A stretch of DNA of 64,000 nt from an uncultured Trichococcus sp. (GTDB taxonomy: Bacteria; Bacillota; Bacilli; Lactobacillales; Aerococcaceae): NCBI RefSeq assembly GCF_963667775.1, contig NZ_OY764015.1:62001-126000 (forward strand), in the 5' to 3' direction. The notes below the pieces were generated by a model. It did no database searches. It was given only the letters and a program-made list of their open reading frames with translations, and was not told the DNA's origin. Of this stretch, positions 45,140 through 53,449 are shown in pieces. Position 1 is the stretch's first letter, and every line of letters begins with the position of its first letter. Position numbers and translations under genes: made by a program.

Positions 45140-45817
45140 ATGGAACTAAAAGAACTGGTTGGATTAAAAGCTGCAGAATACATCAAAGACGGTATGACAG
45201 TAGGTCTGGGGACGGGCTCGACTGCTTATTACTTTGTCAAGGAAATCGGTAGACGTGTGAACGAAGAAGGATTGAAAATCACTGGAGTGACGACTTCAAT
45301 CCAAACGAAGGAATTGGCCGAGTCGTTAGGGATTCCTTTAAAGAGTGTGGATGAAGTGGATTGCATCGATATCACGGTGGACGGTGCCGATGAAATCAGT
45401 GAAGACTTCCAAGGCATCAAGGGCGGCGGCGGCGCTTTGCTGTTCGAAAAAATCGTTGCCGATAATTCCAAGAAAGTCATTTGGATCGTCGATGAAAGCA
45501 AAATGGTGAAACATTTGGGTGCCTTCCCGCTGCCGGTGGAAGTCGTCCGCTACGGATCGATCCAACTGTTCAATAAATTCAATGAAAAAGGCTACAATCC
45601 GGAATTCCGCAAGACAGCAACCGGGGACTACTATTTGACTGACGAGAAAAACAACATCATCGATCTGCATCTGGGTGAAATTTTGGATCCGAAAGCACTT
45701 GCCGAGGAATTGATCCATCTGACCGGCGTCGTGGAACATGGGTTGTTCCTTGATTGCGTGGACACTGTTTTGGTCGGTGCAAAAGACGGTGTGAAAGTCA
45801 TCGAAGCGAAAAGATAG
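45140..45817 (+). CDS. rpiA: Ribose-5-phosphate isomerase A
   Basis: 225 residues. Interconverts ribose-5-phosphate and ribulose-5-phosphate. Motifs: [39 protein letters not shown] and [10 protein letters not shown]. It precedes the nucleoside phosphorylase gene by 79 bp; ribose-1-phosphate from that enzyme feeds this step, after mutase action. Confidence 0.96.
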   Translation: MELKELVGLKAAEYIKDGMTVGLGTGSTAYYFVKEIGRRVNEEGLKITGVTTSIQTKELAESLGIPLKSVDEVDCIDITVDGADEISEDFQGIKGGGGALLFEKIVADNSKKVIWIVDESKMVKHLGAFPLPVEVVRYGSIQLFNKFNEKGYNPEFRKTATGDYYLTDEKNNIIDLHLGEILDPKALAEELIHLTGVVEHGLFLDCVDTVLVGAKDGVKVIEAKR

Positions 45818-45896
45818 GCTGCAACTTAAGAACACAAAAACGTTTTGCGTTGTGCTTGATAGGTGGAAAAGTCAGATTCAAATGGAGGAACAACCT

Positions 45897-47198
45897 ATGA
45901 GAATGGTAGATTTAATTATCAAGAAACAAGAAGGCAAAGCATTGACGAAAGAAGAGATCCGCTTCATCATCGACGGCTACACGGACGGATCGATCCCCGA
46001 TTACCAGATGAGTGCCTGGGCGATGGCTGTCTATTTTCAGGACATGACCGATGAAGAACGGATGGAATTGACGATGGCCATGGCTGAATCCGGTGACCAG
46101 ATCGATCTTTCCGCCATCGCGGGCATCAAGGTCGACAAGCATTCAACCGGCGGCGTCGGCGATACGACAACGCTGGTTTTGGCTCCCTTGGTCGCCAGCT
46201 GCGGCGTACCGGTGGCGAAAATGAGCGGACGCGGGCTGGGGCATACAGGCGGTACGCTGGATAAACTGGAATCGATCCCCGGTTTCCATGTCGAGATCGA
46301 CGAAAAGGAATTTGCGTCCATCGTGAACGAAAATAAGGTCGCCGTGATCGGACAATCCGGCAACCTCTGCCCGGCGGACAAGAAATTGTATGCGCTCCGG
46401 GATGTGACTGGAACCGTGAACTCGTTGCCGCTGATCGCCAGCTCGATCATGTGCAAAAAAATCGCAGCCGGGGCGGACGCAATCGTACTCGATGTGAAAA
46501 CCGGAGCCGGCGCGTTCATGAAGACCGAAGAAGACGCCAGGGCACTTGCCCACGCAATGGTCAAAATCGGCAATCTGGCCGGCCGCAAAACGATGGCGAT
46601 CATTTCCGACATGAGCCAGCCTTTGGGCGTGGCAGTTGGGAACGCCTTGGAAGTTGAAGTCGCGATCGAAACGTTGAAGGGCAATGGGCCGAAAGATTTA
46701 GAGGCGCTCTGCATCGAATTGGGCAGCCAGATGGTCTATCTGGGCGGAAAAGCGGCTGATTTGGCGGAAGCCCGCAAACTGGTTGCGGAGAGCCTCCGCA
46801 ACGGCAAAGCATTGGATAAATTCAAAGTTTTTGTTGCTTCCCAAGGCGGCAATCCAGCAGTCGTGGATGATTATTCTTTGATGCCGCAAGCTACGCGCCA
46901 GCAGGATGTTTTGGCTGAATCATCCGGATTTGTGACGGAGATTGTTGCCGATGATATCGGCGTGGCCGCGATGCTGCTGGGCGCAGGGCGCGCCACGAAA
47001 GAAAGCACGATCGATTTGGCAGCCGGATTGAAGATCCTGAAGAAAGTCGGCGATCCGGTCCAAAAAGGTGAAGCGATCGTCAGGATGTTCGCCAACCAAG
47101 CGGATTTCGGTCCGGCCGAAAAGCTGATCCAGGAAGCTTACTCCATCGGATCGGAAAGAAAAGAAATCACACTGATCCACGGCATCATCACAGACTGA
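45897..47198 (+). CDS. pdp: Pyrimidine-nucleoside phosphorylase
   Basis: 433 residues from ATG 45897, with GGAGG eight bases before it. It phosphorolyses thymidine and uridine to the free base and (deoxy)ribose-1-phosphate. Family motifs: [63 protein letters not shown] and [10 protein letters not shown]. Three-domain layout and length are normal. Follows rpiA and probably shares its transcript. Confidence 0.94.
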   Translation: MRMVDLIIKKQEGKALTKEEIRFIIDGYTDGSIPDYQMSAWAMAVYFQDMTDEERMELTMAMAESGDQIDLSAIAGIKVDKHSTGGVGDTTTLVLAPLVASCGVPVAKMSGRGLGHTGGTLDKLESIPGFHVEIDEKEFASIVNENKVAVIGQSGNLCPADKKLYALRDVTGTVNSLPLIASSIMCKKIAAGADAIVLDVKTGAGAFMKTEEDARALAHAMVKIGNLAGRKTMAIISDMSQPLGVAVGNALEVEVAIETLKGNGPKDLEALCIELGSQMVYLGGKAADLAEARKLVAESLRNGKALDKFKVFVASQGGNPAVVDDYSLMPQATRQQDVLAESSGFVTEIVADDIGVAAMLLGAGRATKESTIDLAAGLKILKKVGDPVQKGEAIVRMFANQADFGPAEKLIQEAYSIGSERKEITLIHGIITD

Positions 47199-47204
47199 TT
47201 AGAT

Positions 47205-47234
47205 GGCTGTCCCTAACAAGGGATGGCCTTTTTA
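47205..47234 (+). terminator. Terminator of pdp
   Basis: GGCTGTCC / GGATGGCC (two G-U pairs) followed by TTTTT. Confidence 0.75.
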
Positions 47235-47259
47235 TTGTCTGCTGGCTGGACGGAGGAGG

Positions 47260-47412
47260 GCGCCTGTGACCGTGCCCAACTCCGGTGAACGCAGGTTTCG
47301 CCGGAGTTCACTCCACATTCTGCTTGTGTCCTCCGATGGGACAGGCTTTGTCGAAGCTGCAGCTGATCATTAACCAGCTAACTCCGGCGGATGGCCCGTT
47401 CACCGGAGCTGG
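47260..47412. repeat. CTCCGG hairpin repeat element, copy C
   Basis: AACTCCGG / CCGGAGTT at 47279 and 47301, a middle CTCCG part near 47330, and ACTCCGG / CCGGAGCT at 47381-47409. Non-coding, between convergent pdp and the MgtC-type gene. Confidence 0.7.
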
Positions 47413-47442
47413 GAAGTTCCATAAAAAAGTTTCGACATAAAT

Positions 47443-47484
47443 GAAAAGAAGCAACCGAAACTCGCGCTCCGGTTGCTTCTTTTG
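47443..47484. terminator. Terminator of the MgtC-type gene
   Basis: AAAAGAAGCAACCG / CGGTTGCTTCTTTT, with A and T runs usable on both strands. Confidence 0.85.
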
Positions 47485-47522
47485 CTGTTCCGGCTGAGAT
47501 GCCGGATGATATTTGTCGTTCA

Positions 47523-48227
47523 CTATTGATCAAAAGACACGTGCGTGATGTCCTTGCTCATGTTCATCAGATCGTTCACCAGATCCTTTTTCTTGTAGTA
47601 ATGCGGCAAATCGATCCCGTAGCTGACGATGTAGTTCGGCTGCTCGGTCTCCGGATTCTCGATCAGAAACTTCATGTCTGAAGTCCCGATATTATTTTCG
47701 GAAAGGAACAATTCGATCGCTTTTTTCAAGTCCTGGTGCCGGTAATGGATTTCCACATGCAGCCCGCCTATGGAGGTCCTGAGTTTTTTGATGATGTGCA
47801 GAACGATGTAAAGGATCAGGCAGCCGATGAAAGAAAGGAAATAATAACCCATCCCGACGGCTATCCCAAGCCCGGCGACCGTCCAGATCGTTGCCGCCGA
47901 GGTCAGGCCGGTGACCGTATCCCGTTTGGTGATGAGGATCGTGCCGGCACCCAAAAATCCGATCCCACTGACGATCTGGGCGATGATGCGGGTGAAGTCG
48001 ACCGTGATGCTGGATGCCACATCCGGATTAGCAATCGCCAAGTTCAGGCTGTAATAACCAATTTCGAGCTGGATCAAAGTGATGAGGCAGGCGGAAACGG
48101 ACACGATGATGTTCGTCCGCAGCCCTGCCGCTTGGCGGTTCTCTTCGCGTTCATAGCCTATGACCCCACCGACAAATACCGCCGCAAGCAACCGTATCGT
48201 TATTTCCAATGTGCTGATGGCATACAC
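47523..48227 (-). CDS. MgtC/SapB family membrane protein
   Basis: 234 residues from GTG 48227, with GGGGGA upstream. The N-terminal half has four to five membrane segments including VFVGGVIGYEREENRQAAGLRTNIIVSVSA and SGIGFLGAGTILITKRDTVTGLTSAATIW, the MgtC core. The C-terminal 90 residues are a soluble ACT-like domain. Characterised relatives influence magnesium starvation survival or membrane energetics, but the role here is unknown. Confidence 0.92.
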   Translation of the reverse strand: MYAISTLEITIRLLAAVFVGGVIGYEREENRQAAGLRTNIIVSVSACLITLIQLEIGYYSLNLAIANPDVASSITVDFTRIIAQIVSGIGFLGAGTILITKRDTVTGLTSAATIWTVAGLGIAVGMGYYFLSFIGCLILYIVLHIIKKLRTSIGGLHVEIHYRHQDLKKAIELFLSENNIGTSDMKFLIENPETEQPNYIVSYGIDLPHYYKKKDLVNDLMNMSKDITHVSFDQ

Positions 48228-48302
48228 AGCAGGTCCCCCTTTCCAAAATAGAGCATTTCCTCCATTTTAATGCACCGGCCTTGTTCTGTAAAAGGAAATG
48301 AC

Positions 48303-48317
48303 GATTTTCTGAAAATT
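48303..48317. promoter_or_regulatory. CodY-like box upstream of azlCD
   Basis: GATTTTCTGAAAATT matches 14 of 15 positions of the CodY consensus AATTTTCWGAAAATT. It sits 80 bp before azlC, a branched-chain amino acid export or transport gene, which fits regulation by a branched-chain amino acid sensor. Confidence 0.65.
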
Positions 48318-48396
48318 TGCAGAATCCGCCCAATTCTTCCGTCAGCATGTGATAAAATGGAAGATATTATGATTTTTTGATTAGAGGAGGGACAAT

Positions 48397-49101
48397 ATGT
48401 CGAAAAAAGAATGGTTGGCTGGGATGAAAGCCATCTATCCGGTTTGCTTCGGCTACATTCCGATGGGGTTGGCCTGCGGGGTACTGCTGCAGCAAGCCGG
48501 CTATCATTGGCTGGCTGTCATGCTGATGAGCCTGATCATCTACGGGGGGGCTTCGCAGTTCATGATTGCTTCGATGACGGCCGCGGGGGCAGGCCTGCTG
48601 GAGATGGTGATCATGATTTTTTTCATCAATCTGAGGCATCTCCTGATGAGTTCCAGCCTGGCTCAACGGATCCGCGAGAAGAGCACAGCTTTCAGCATAG
48701 TCTTTGCGCAGACGATCACGGATGAATCATTCGCCGTCAACACATTGTATTTTAAAAACGATGGGATGTGGAATCCAACGAGAGCAATTGCCGCAAATAT
48801 AACGGCCTATTCAACTTGGATTTTGAGCACGGGGATCGGGGCGATGGCCGGAAGGAGCATCGCTTTGTCGCCGATTGTGATGAATTACATCCTCATTGCG
48901 ATGTTCATCTTCCTGCTCGTTTCCCAAATCGAGAACCGCATCGTGTTCTGGACTGCGGTGGTTTCCGCAATCACCGCAGTCCTGTTGATGAGTCTGCTGC
49001 ATCATAACATCGCCATCGTTCTGACGTCGATGTTGGCTTCCGGATTCGGGCTCTATCTGCAGAACAAAAAAGACGATAAGGAGGGGATTTTGCATGGATG
49101 A
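48397..49101 (+). CDS. azlC: Branched-chain amino acid transporter large subunit AzlC
   Basis: 234 residues, hydrophobic. Family motifs: CFGYIPMGLACGVLLQQAG, SLIIYGGASQFM, INLRHLLMSSSLA and TITDESFAVN. AzlC with AzlD forms a two-part exporter of branched-chain amino acids or analogues. GAGGAGGG precedes the ATG. It overlaps azlD by eight bases. Confidence 0.93.
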   Translation: MSKKEWLAGMKAIYPVCFGYIPMGLACGVLLQQAGYHWLAVMLMSLIIYGGASQFMIASMTAAGAGLLEMVIMIFFINLRHLLMSSSLAQRIREKSTAFSIVFAQTITDESFAVNTLYFKNDGMWNPTRAIAANITAYSTWILSTGIGAMAGRSIALSPIVMNYILIAMFIFLLVSQIENRIVFWTAVVSAITAVLLMSLLHHNIAIVLTSMLASGFGLYLQNKKDDKEGILHG

Positions 49102-49417
49102 TCACGCAGTGTGGCTTATTTTGGGAGGCGGCTTGGTGACCTTCTTACCCAGATGGCTGCCGATTGTAGCGCTTAAGAACGCGCGGATTCCGATCTGGTT
49201 CCAGAAATGGATGAGCTTCCTGCCGGTTTCCATCTTTTCCGCCTTGATCGCTTCGGATATTTTTTTCTGGGAAGGAAATGTTTCCCTGAACGTAATGGAA
49301 AACGCAAAACTGTTGCCGTCGCTTGTGACTGCTCTGGTGGCCTATTATTCAAAAAATATGATCCTTTCCGTCATCGTCGGCATCGTCGGAATCAGCCTGA
49401 TGGTGTGGATACTCTGA
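49094..49417 (+). CDS. azlD: Branched-chain amino acid transporter small subunit AzlD
   Basis: 107 residues with four membrane segments, including GGGLVTFLPRWLPIVALKNARIP, the family's conserved start. AAGGAGGGG lies just before the ATG inside azlC. Partner of AzlC. No clear terminator follows. Confidence 0.92.
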   Translation: MDDHAVWLILGGGLVTFLPRWLPIVALKNARIPIWFQKWMSFLPVSIFSALIASDIFFWEGNVSLNVMENAKLLPSLVTALVAYYSKNMILSVIVGIVGISLMVWIL

Positions 49418-49467
49418 TTTTTATTGTTTATTTTTAATGTTTTAGCCATCGTTTTCTCATTATTATG

Positions 49468-49496
49468 TTGACATGCTTTTGTTTGTTGATTATGAT
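49468..49496 (+). promoter_or_regulatory. Promoter of the trpX leader
   Basis: TTGACA, 17-bp spacer, TATGAT. The expected start point is near 49503, giving a leader of about 300 nt before trpX. Confidence 0.85.
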
Positions 49497-49530
49497 AAAT
49501 GCATACTCAAGGGAAAAGGAGGCAGTCGCG

Positions 49531-49593
49531 ATGCAAACGATCACGTGTGTAACAGCAATGAACGGAAAAAGCTGGCAAAGCCGCATAGTGTAG
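49531..49593 (+). CDS. trpX leader peptide with a Trp codon
   Basis: A 20-codon frame starting MQTITC with a strong AAAAGGAGG site. It has one Trp codon at position 15 (49573-49575), followed by QSRIV and a stop. The codons after Trp overlap CCGCATAG (49581-49588), which can pair with CTATGCGG downstream. It is too short to be a functional protein and is best read as a ribosome-positioning peptide. Confidence 0.65.
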   Translation: MQTITCVTAMNGKSWQSRIV

Positions 49594-49731
49594 GTTGATC
49601 GTGTGACAGGGCTGTCCATAGATGCAACCTCAGATTCAGTCTGGATTAGCGTCTATGCGGATTTTTTCCTTCTTTTATATACTCAGGAAACCATCACCGC
49701 AAAGACTTTTTGGGTCTCTGCGGTTTTTTTT
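49581..49731 (+). promoter_or_regulatory. Putative attenuator of trpX
   Basis: CCGCATAG (49581-49588) is a perfect complement to CTATGCGG (49653-49660). The latter overlaps the 3' arm of an alternative hairpin CATAGATGC / GCGTCTATG (49617-49657). The end is an intrinsic terminator ACCGCA-A-AGAC / GTCT-C-TGCGGT with T8 (49696-49731). The terminator's 5' arm CCGCA can also pair with TGCGG. These mutually exclusive folds next to a Trp-containing leader peptide are the usual parts of a transcription attenuator. No T-box sequence is present. Confidence 0.6.
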
Positions 49732-49806
49732 GCATCCAAAAGTGCGTTGCCGATCCAGATTGGGATGTGTACGGAAAATGAAATTTCAAAAAATGGAGGA
49801 GTTTTG

Positions 49807-50832
49807 ATGATGAAAAATGGGATGAGAAACATGTTGAGAATGGGTTCGGTATTTATGATCGGGTTGTTGGCTGCTTGCGGAAACACAGTGTCGGAAAATG
49901 ATTCTTCAGCGGCTACAAATGAAAGCGAACAGGAACAGGTCTATATCGGCATCCTGCAGTTGACGACGCATCCAGCCTTGGATCAGATCACGGAAGGCAT
50001 CCTGGATGAGTTGGCGGCTGCCGGCTATGTCGATGGCGAGAATGCCACCATCGATTTCCAGAATGCACAGGGAGACCAGGCGAACATGAAATCGATTGCC
50101 GAAAGCTTCGTCAGCCATGACGCGGACATCATGATCGGCGTTGCGACGCCTGCCGCGCAAGCGCTGAAAAATGCTTCTGATGAGATTCCGGTGATCCTTG
50201 GCGCGGTACAGGATCCAGTCGGTGCCGGTTTGGTCGAATCCTTGGAAGCTCCCGGCAGCAATGCGACGGGGCTGTCGAACCGGACACCATCCGATGAGCA
50301 GATGGCTTTGATCAAGCAATTCCTGCCGGATGCCACAACAATTGGTGTCATGTACACGACTGCCGAAGACAATGCGATCATCTCCGGACAACGCGCCGAG
50401 CAAGCGGCAGCAAATCTAGGATTTGAAGTCGTGACGAAAACGATCACCACTACGAACGATATCGCCCAAGCGGCGGAAAGTCTTGCCAAAGAGGTGGACG
50501 CGATCTATGTGCCGAATGACAATGTCATCGCGAGCGGAATGGCGACCTTGGTGGATGCGGCCGATGCGTTCGGTATCCCGGTTTTCCCGGCGGCTGACAC
50601 GATGGTGAAAGACGGCGGCGTTGCAACCTTTGCGCCTAGCCAATACGGCATGGGCACCCAAATCGGCCAAATCGCGGTCGACATCCTGAAGGGCGCAGAT
50701 CCGGCGACTTATCCGGTCCAACTGGTGAAAGAGAATTCCGTATACATCAACCAGGCCAAAGTGGACGCACTGGGCTTGACGATTCCGGAAGAAGTCAAGG
50801 CCGATGCGGTGTTTGTGGAATTGGCTGAATAA
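49807..50832 (+). CDS. trpX: Tryptophan-type ABC transporter substrate-binding lipoprotein
   Basis: 341 residues from ATG 49807 (GGAGGA six bases upstream; the frame is open further up but crosses the terminator). The signal ends GLLAAC (lipobox). The mature protein has YIGILQLTTHPALDQITEGI, GVATPAAQALKNAS, VILGAVQDPVGAGLVESLE, GLSNRTP and PNDNVIASGM, the pattern of the TrpX branch of COG2984 proteins that bind tryptophan or other aromatic amino acids. Permease and ATPase genes (trpY, trpZ) are not adjacent, so they may be elsewhere. Tryptophan specificity is inferred from family and the leader Trp codon. Confidence 0.85.
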   Translation: MMKNGMRNMLRMGSVFMIGLLAACGNTVSENDSSAATNESEQEQVYIGILQLTTHPALDQITEGILDELAAAGYVDGENATIDFQNAQGDQANMKSIAESFVSHDADIMIGVATPAAQALKNASDEIPVILGAVQDPVGAGLVESLEAPGSNATGLSNRTPSDEQMALIKQFLPDATTIGVMYTTAEDNAIISGQRAEQAAANLGFEVVTKTITTTNDIAQAAESLAKEVDAIYVPNDNVIASGMATLVDAADAFGIPVFPAADTMVKDGGVATFAPSQYGMGTQIGQIAVDILKGADPATYPVQLVKENSVYINQAKVDALGLTIPEEVKADAVFVELAE

Positions 50833-50842
50833 TAATTGTTTA

Positions 50843-50883
50843 GGGGAGGGGCTTCATCCAACTGCGGATGGGCCTCTTTTTTG
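50843..50883 (+). terminator. Terminator of trpX
   Basis: GAGGGGCTTCATCC / GGATGGGCCTC with a T6 run. Confidence 0.85.
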
Positions 50884-50944
50884 GCGAGGCGCTGGGCAGG
50901 TGTGCGCTGAGATTACCGGATCCGCAACAAGAACAAGGCGGATA

Positions 50945-51141
50945 TGTCGGTTGAACAGATTATATGTTGCTGCGAACAGCCGACACATATCGAATGTGTT
51001 GACTGAACGTATCTAGCGTTGTCGCGAACAGCCGAGATATACCGAATGTGTCGGCTGAACGTACCAATCGTCTCCCCCGAACAGTCGACGCAACGCCGAT
51101 TTGTCGGCTGTTCATCCGCAAAACCAAACGAACAGCCGACA
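50945..51141. repeat. 52-bp tandem array of inverted-repeat units
   Basis: Four units whose TGTCGG/TGTTGA starts fall at 50945, 50997, 51049 and 51102, a 52-53 bp period. Each unit has TGTCGGYTGAAC near its start and GAACAGYCGA about 29 bp on, so each can fold. There is no open frame. It lies between convergent trpX and fni. Confidence 0.8.
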
Positions 51142-51185
51142 GCAATCCCGCCTGCATATGATCACAACTTGCCACACCACCAAAC

Positions 51186-51239
51186 AAAAACGCGCCAGCG
51201 AACGGTATCTTTCTCCCGTTCGCTGGCGCACTTTTTTTA
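51186..51239. terminator. Terminator of the mevalonate operon
   Basis: GCGCCAGCGAACGG / CCGTTCGCTGGCGC, a perfect 14-bp stem with T runs on both strands. Confidence 0.92.
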
Positions 51240-51246
51240 TTTTCAA

Positions 51247-52314
51247 TTACTGTTGTACTGAACGATTGGCATACTGACGGTAGTCGATACCGCGCATGTC
51301 GCACCAGTCGAGGATATCCCGTTGGAAAATAAGATCCGTCCGAGCCAGATCGGCAACCGACGCTTTGCCCAGCATGGCCATCACTGTCGTGATCTGTTGC
51401 TTCCAGGCTTCGATCGTTTCGGCAGTCTTCTCTGGACCATCGCTCAGGACCATGTGCAGGAACTGGCCGGAAAGTCCAGCTGCTTTTGCACCCAAGCTCA
51501 GCGCTTTGACGATGTCCAACGGTGTTTTGATGCCGCCGGATGCGAGGAGTTCCGCCTTTCCGCGGTGAACATCAGCCTCCAATAGCGAAATCAAAGTCGA
51601 CTGGCCCCAATTTTCCAAATCGTCATACGCAATCGCTGTACGTCTTGCGTTTTCGATCGCTGCAAAATTCGTGCCCCCTTTGCCGGAGACATCGATGGTA
51701 TGGACACCAACGTCAATCAGCTGTCCGATCGTTTCTCGGCTCATACCGAAACCGACTTCCTTCACGATGACAGGGACGCCGACATGCGCAGTGATTTCCT
51801 CGATCTGGCGCAGCCACATCGTGAAATCGCGGTCGCCTTCGGGCATGATCATTTCCTGGGGCGCATTGATGTGGATCTGCAGAGCATCGGCCTCGAGAAT
51901 GTCGACGGCGCGCTTGGCATTCTCGAGCGAATGGTGGGCGCCGATATTCGCGAATATCTGTCCGTTCGGGTTCACCTTGCGGATAATGGAAAAGCTGTCG
52001 CTCACGCTGGGATCCTTCAAGGCAGCGCTGACGGAGCCGGATGCCATCGCCAAGCCGGTCATTTTTGCCACTGTCGCCAGATCGGCATTGATCTGTTTGG
52101 TCCGCTCACTGCCGCCGGTCATGCCGTTGATGTAGAAGGGCGCTGCCAGTTTCATCCCGGCCAGCTCCGTCTGCAGCGAAATATCCGCCACTTTCAGATT
52201 GGGCAAAGAATGATGGACGAAGCGCATCTTCCCGAAATCGGACAGATCGGCTGGCTGATATTGTTTTTCGGCCAGATCGACGTGCTGGTCTTTTCTGTTT
52301 GAATCAAGCGTCAT
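51247..52314 (-). CDS. fni: Type 2 isopentenyl-diphosphate isomerase
   Basis: 355 residues from ATG 52314. It is an FMN/NAD(P)H enzyme interconverting IPP and DMAPP. Motifs: RKDQHVDLA, FYINGMTGGSERT, ANIGAHHSLE, QIHINAPQEMIMPEGDR, VIVKEVGFGMS, DVSGKGGTNFAAIEN and SGGIKTPLDIVKAL. Length is normal. It is the last gene of the operon and overlaps mvaK2 by four bases. Confidence 0.95.
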   Translation of the reverse strand: MTLDSNRKDQHVDLAEKQYQPADLSDFGKMRFVHHSLPNLKVADISLQTELAGMKLAAPFYINGMTGGSERTKQINADLATVAKMTGLAMASGSVSAALKDPSVSDSFSIIRKVNPNGQIFANIGAHHSLENAKRAVDILEADALQIHINAPQEMIMPEGDRDFTMWLRQIEEITAHVGVPVIVKEVGFGMSRETIGQLIDVGVHTIDVSGKGGTNFAAIENARRTAIAYDDLENWGQSTLISLLEADVHRGKAELLASGGIKTPLDIVKALSLGAKAAGLSGQFLHMVLSDGPEKTAETIEAWKQQITTVMAMLGKASVADLARTDLIFQRDILDWCDMRGIDYRQYANRSVQQ

Positions 52315-53426
52315 TCGGATGCTCCTTTCCATTCGATGGCTGCTGCACTTCGAACGTATCTGAAGACGTGCAGCGGCAAGTTCATGATGCCGACTTTTTC
52401 CCATTCCGAAATCAAGGGGATGATGCCCGATTGCCTGTCGATGATGACGATGCCGCAGTCCCCTCCGCCGGCACCCGATGATTTTGCCGCACCGAGATTC
52501 TTCTCGGCCAAATCGCATAATTGCGTCAGCGGGGGTGTCTCGATGACGACGCCGGTGTGCGTTGTCAATTGCTGGAGCAGCAAGCGGTTCTCACGGATGC
52601 CTGACTGAATCGCCTGCAGATCGCCGCGTTCGAAAGCGGCAATCATGGCGTTCACGCACGTTTTGCTGGCTTCCAGGAATGTCTTGTAAAAATCGTCGAT
52701 GCCTCCGCGGACATCGTTGACGCGGTCGACAAGATGGGTGGTCGACGCCGGGGAGCCGGTCCAGCCAATCACCAACCGCAGATTGGTTGGTGGTGTCAAT
52801 GGCCGGATCATCAATTGCGGCCATGCTGTCTTTAACAACTCGGTGAGCGTCAGCTCGTTTGCCTTCTGCATTACCCATTCCCTGTCGAAACAGGCATAGG
52901 CGATCCAGCCGCCGTAGGTGCTCGCGGCGATGTCGCCGAAGGAACCGTTGCTTTTGACGGACAGATGCGCCAAAGCGGCCAATTTGTAGACCAATTCGAA
53001 TTCCGGATCGATCGCATAAAATTTCAGCAATGCTTTGATCGTCGCGACCGTCACTGCGCCGCTCGATCCCAGTCCGTATTTTTTCCCGCTGGCATTGTCC
53101 AACTCGCTCTTTACGGACAGATGGAAATAGGATAACGGAATCCCGGACTCTTTGATGTAGCGTTCAGTCACCTTGACCGCCTCGGTGATGTAGAGGAAAG
53201 GATTTTCGCGCTGGTCGATGACCAACTGATCCTCTTCGCGGGTCCAAGGAATCGGCAAACCGCCATACTGCGCCGATCGTATCGTCCCGGTCGTATCGGC
53301 TTCCTCCAAAGATACGGTAATGAACTGATCCAAAGCGACCAAAATCGATGGGTGGCCAGGCGTCACTACCGCATACTCCCCGGCGATGAACAATTTACCC
53401 GGAGCACTTGCTTCTGTTACAGTCAT
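52311..53426 (-). CDS. mvaK2: Phosphomevalonate kinase
   Basis: 371 residues from ATG 53426, with GAGAGGG eight bases before. GHMP-kinase motifs: SAPGKLFIAGEYAVV, ASGKKYGLGSSGAVTVATIKAL (ATP loop) and SSGAGGGDCGIVI near the C-terminus. It converts mevalonate-5-phosphate to the diphosphate. Third gene of the operon, 23 bp after mvaD. Confidence 0.95.
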   Translation of the reverse strand: MTVTEASAPGKLFIAGEYAVVTPGHPSILVALDQFITVSLEEADTTGTIRSAQYGGLPIPWTREEDQLVIDQRENPFLYITEAVKVTERYIKESGIPLSYFHLSVKSELDNASGKKYGLGSSGAVTVATIKALLKFYAIDPEFELVYKLAALAHLSVKSNGSFGDIAASTYGGWIAYACFDREWVMQKANELTLTELLKTAWPQLMIRPLTPPTNLRLVIGWTGSPASTTHLVDRVNDVRGGIDDFYKTFLEASKTCVNAMIAAFERGDLQAIQSGIRENRLLLQQLTTHTGVVIETPPLTQLCDLAEKNLGAAKSSGAGGGDCGIVIIDRQSGIIPLISEWEKVGIMNLPLHVFRYVRSAAAIEWKGASE

Positions 53427-53449
53427 GAATTCAACCCTCTCTGTTCCTG

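Noticed and set aside
49496-49806. T-box leader upstream of trpX
   Set aside because: No AGGGTGGNACCGCG-like T-box sequence is present.
50945-51141. CRISPR array
   Set aside because: The similarity covers most of the 52-bp period rather than a short repeat with unique spacers, and no cas genes are nearby.
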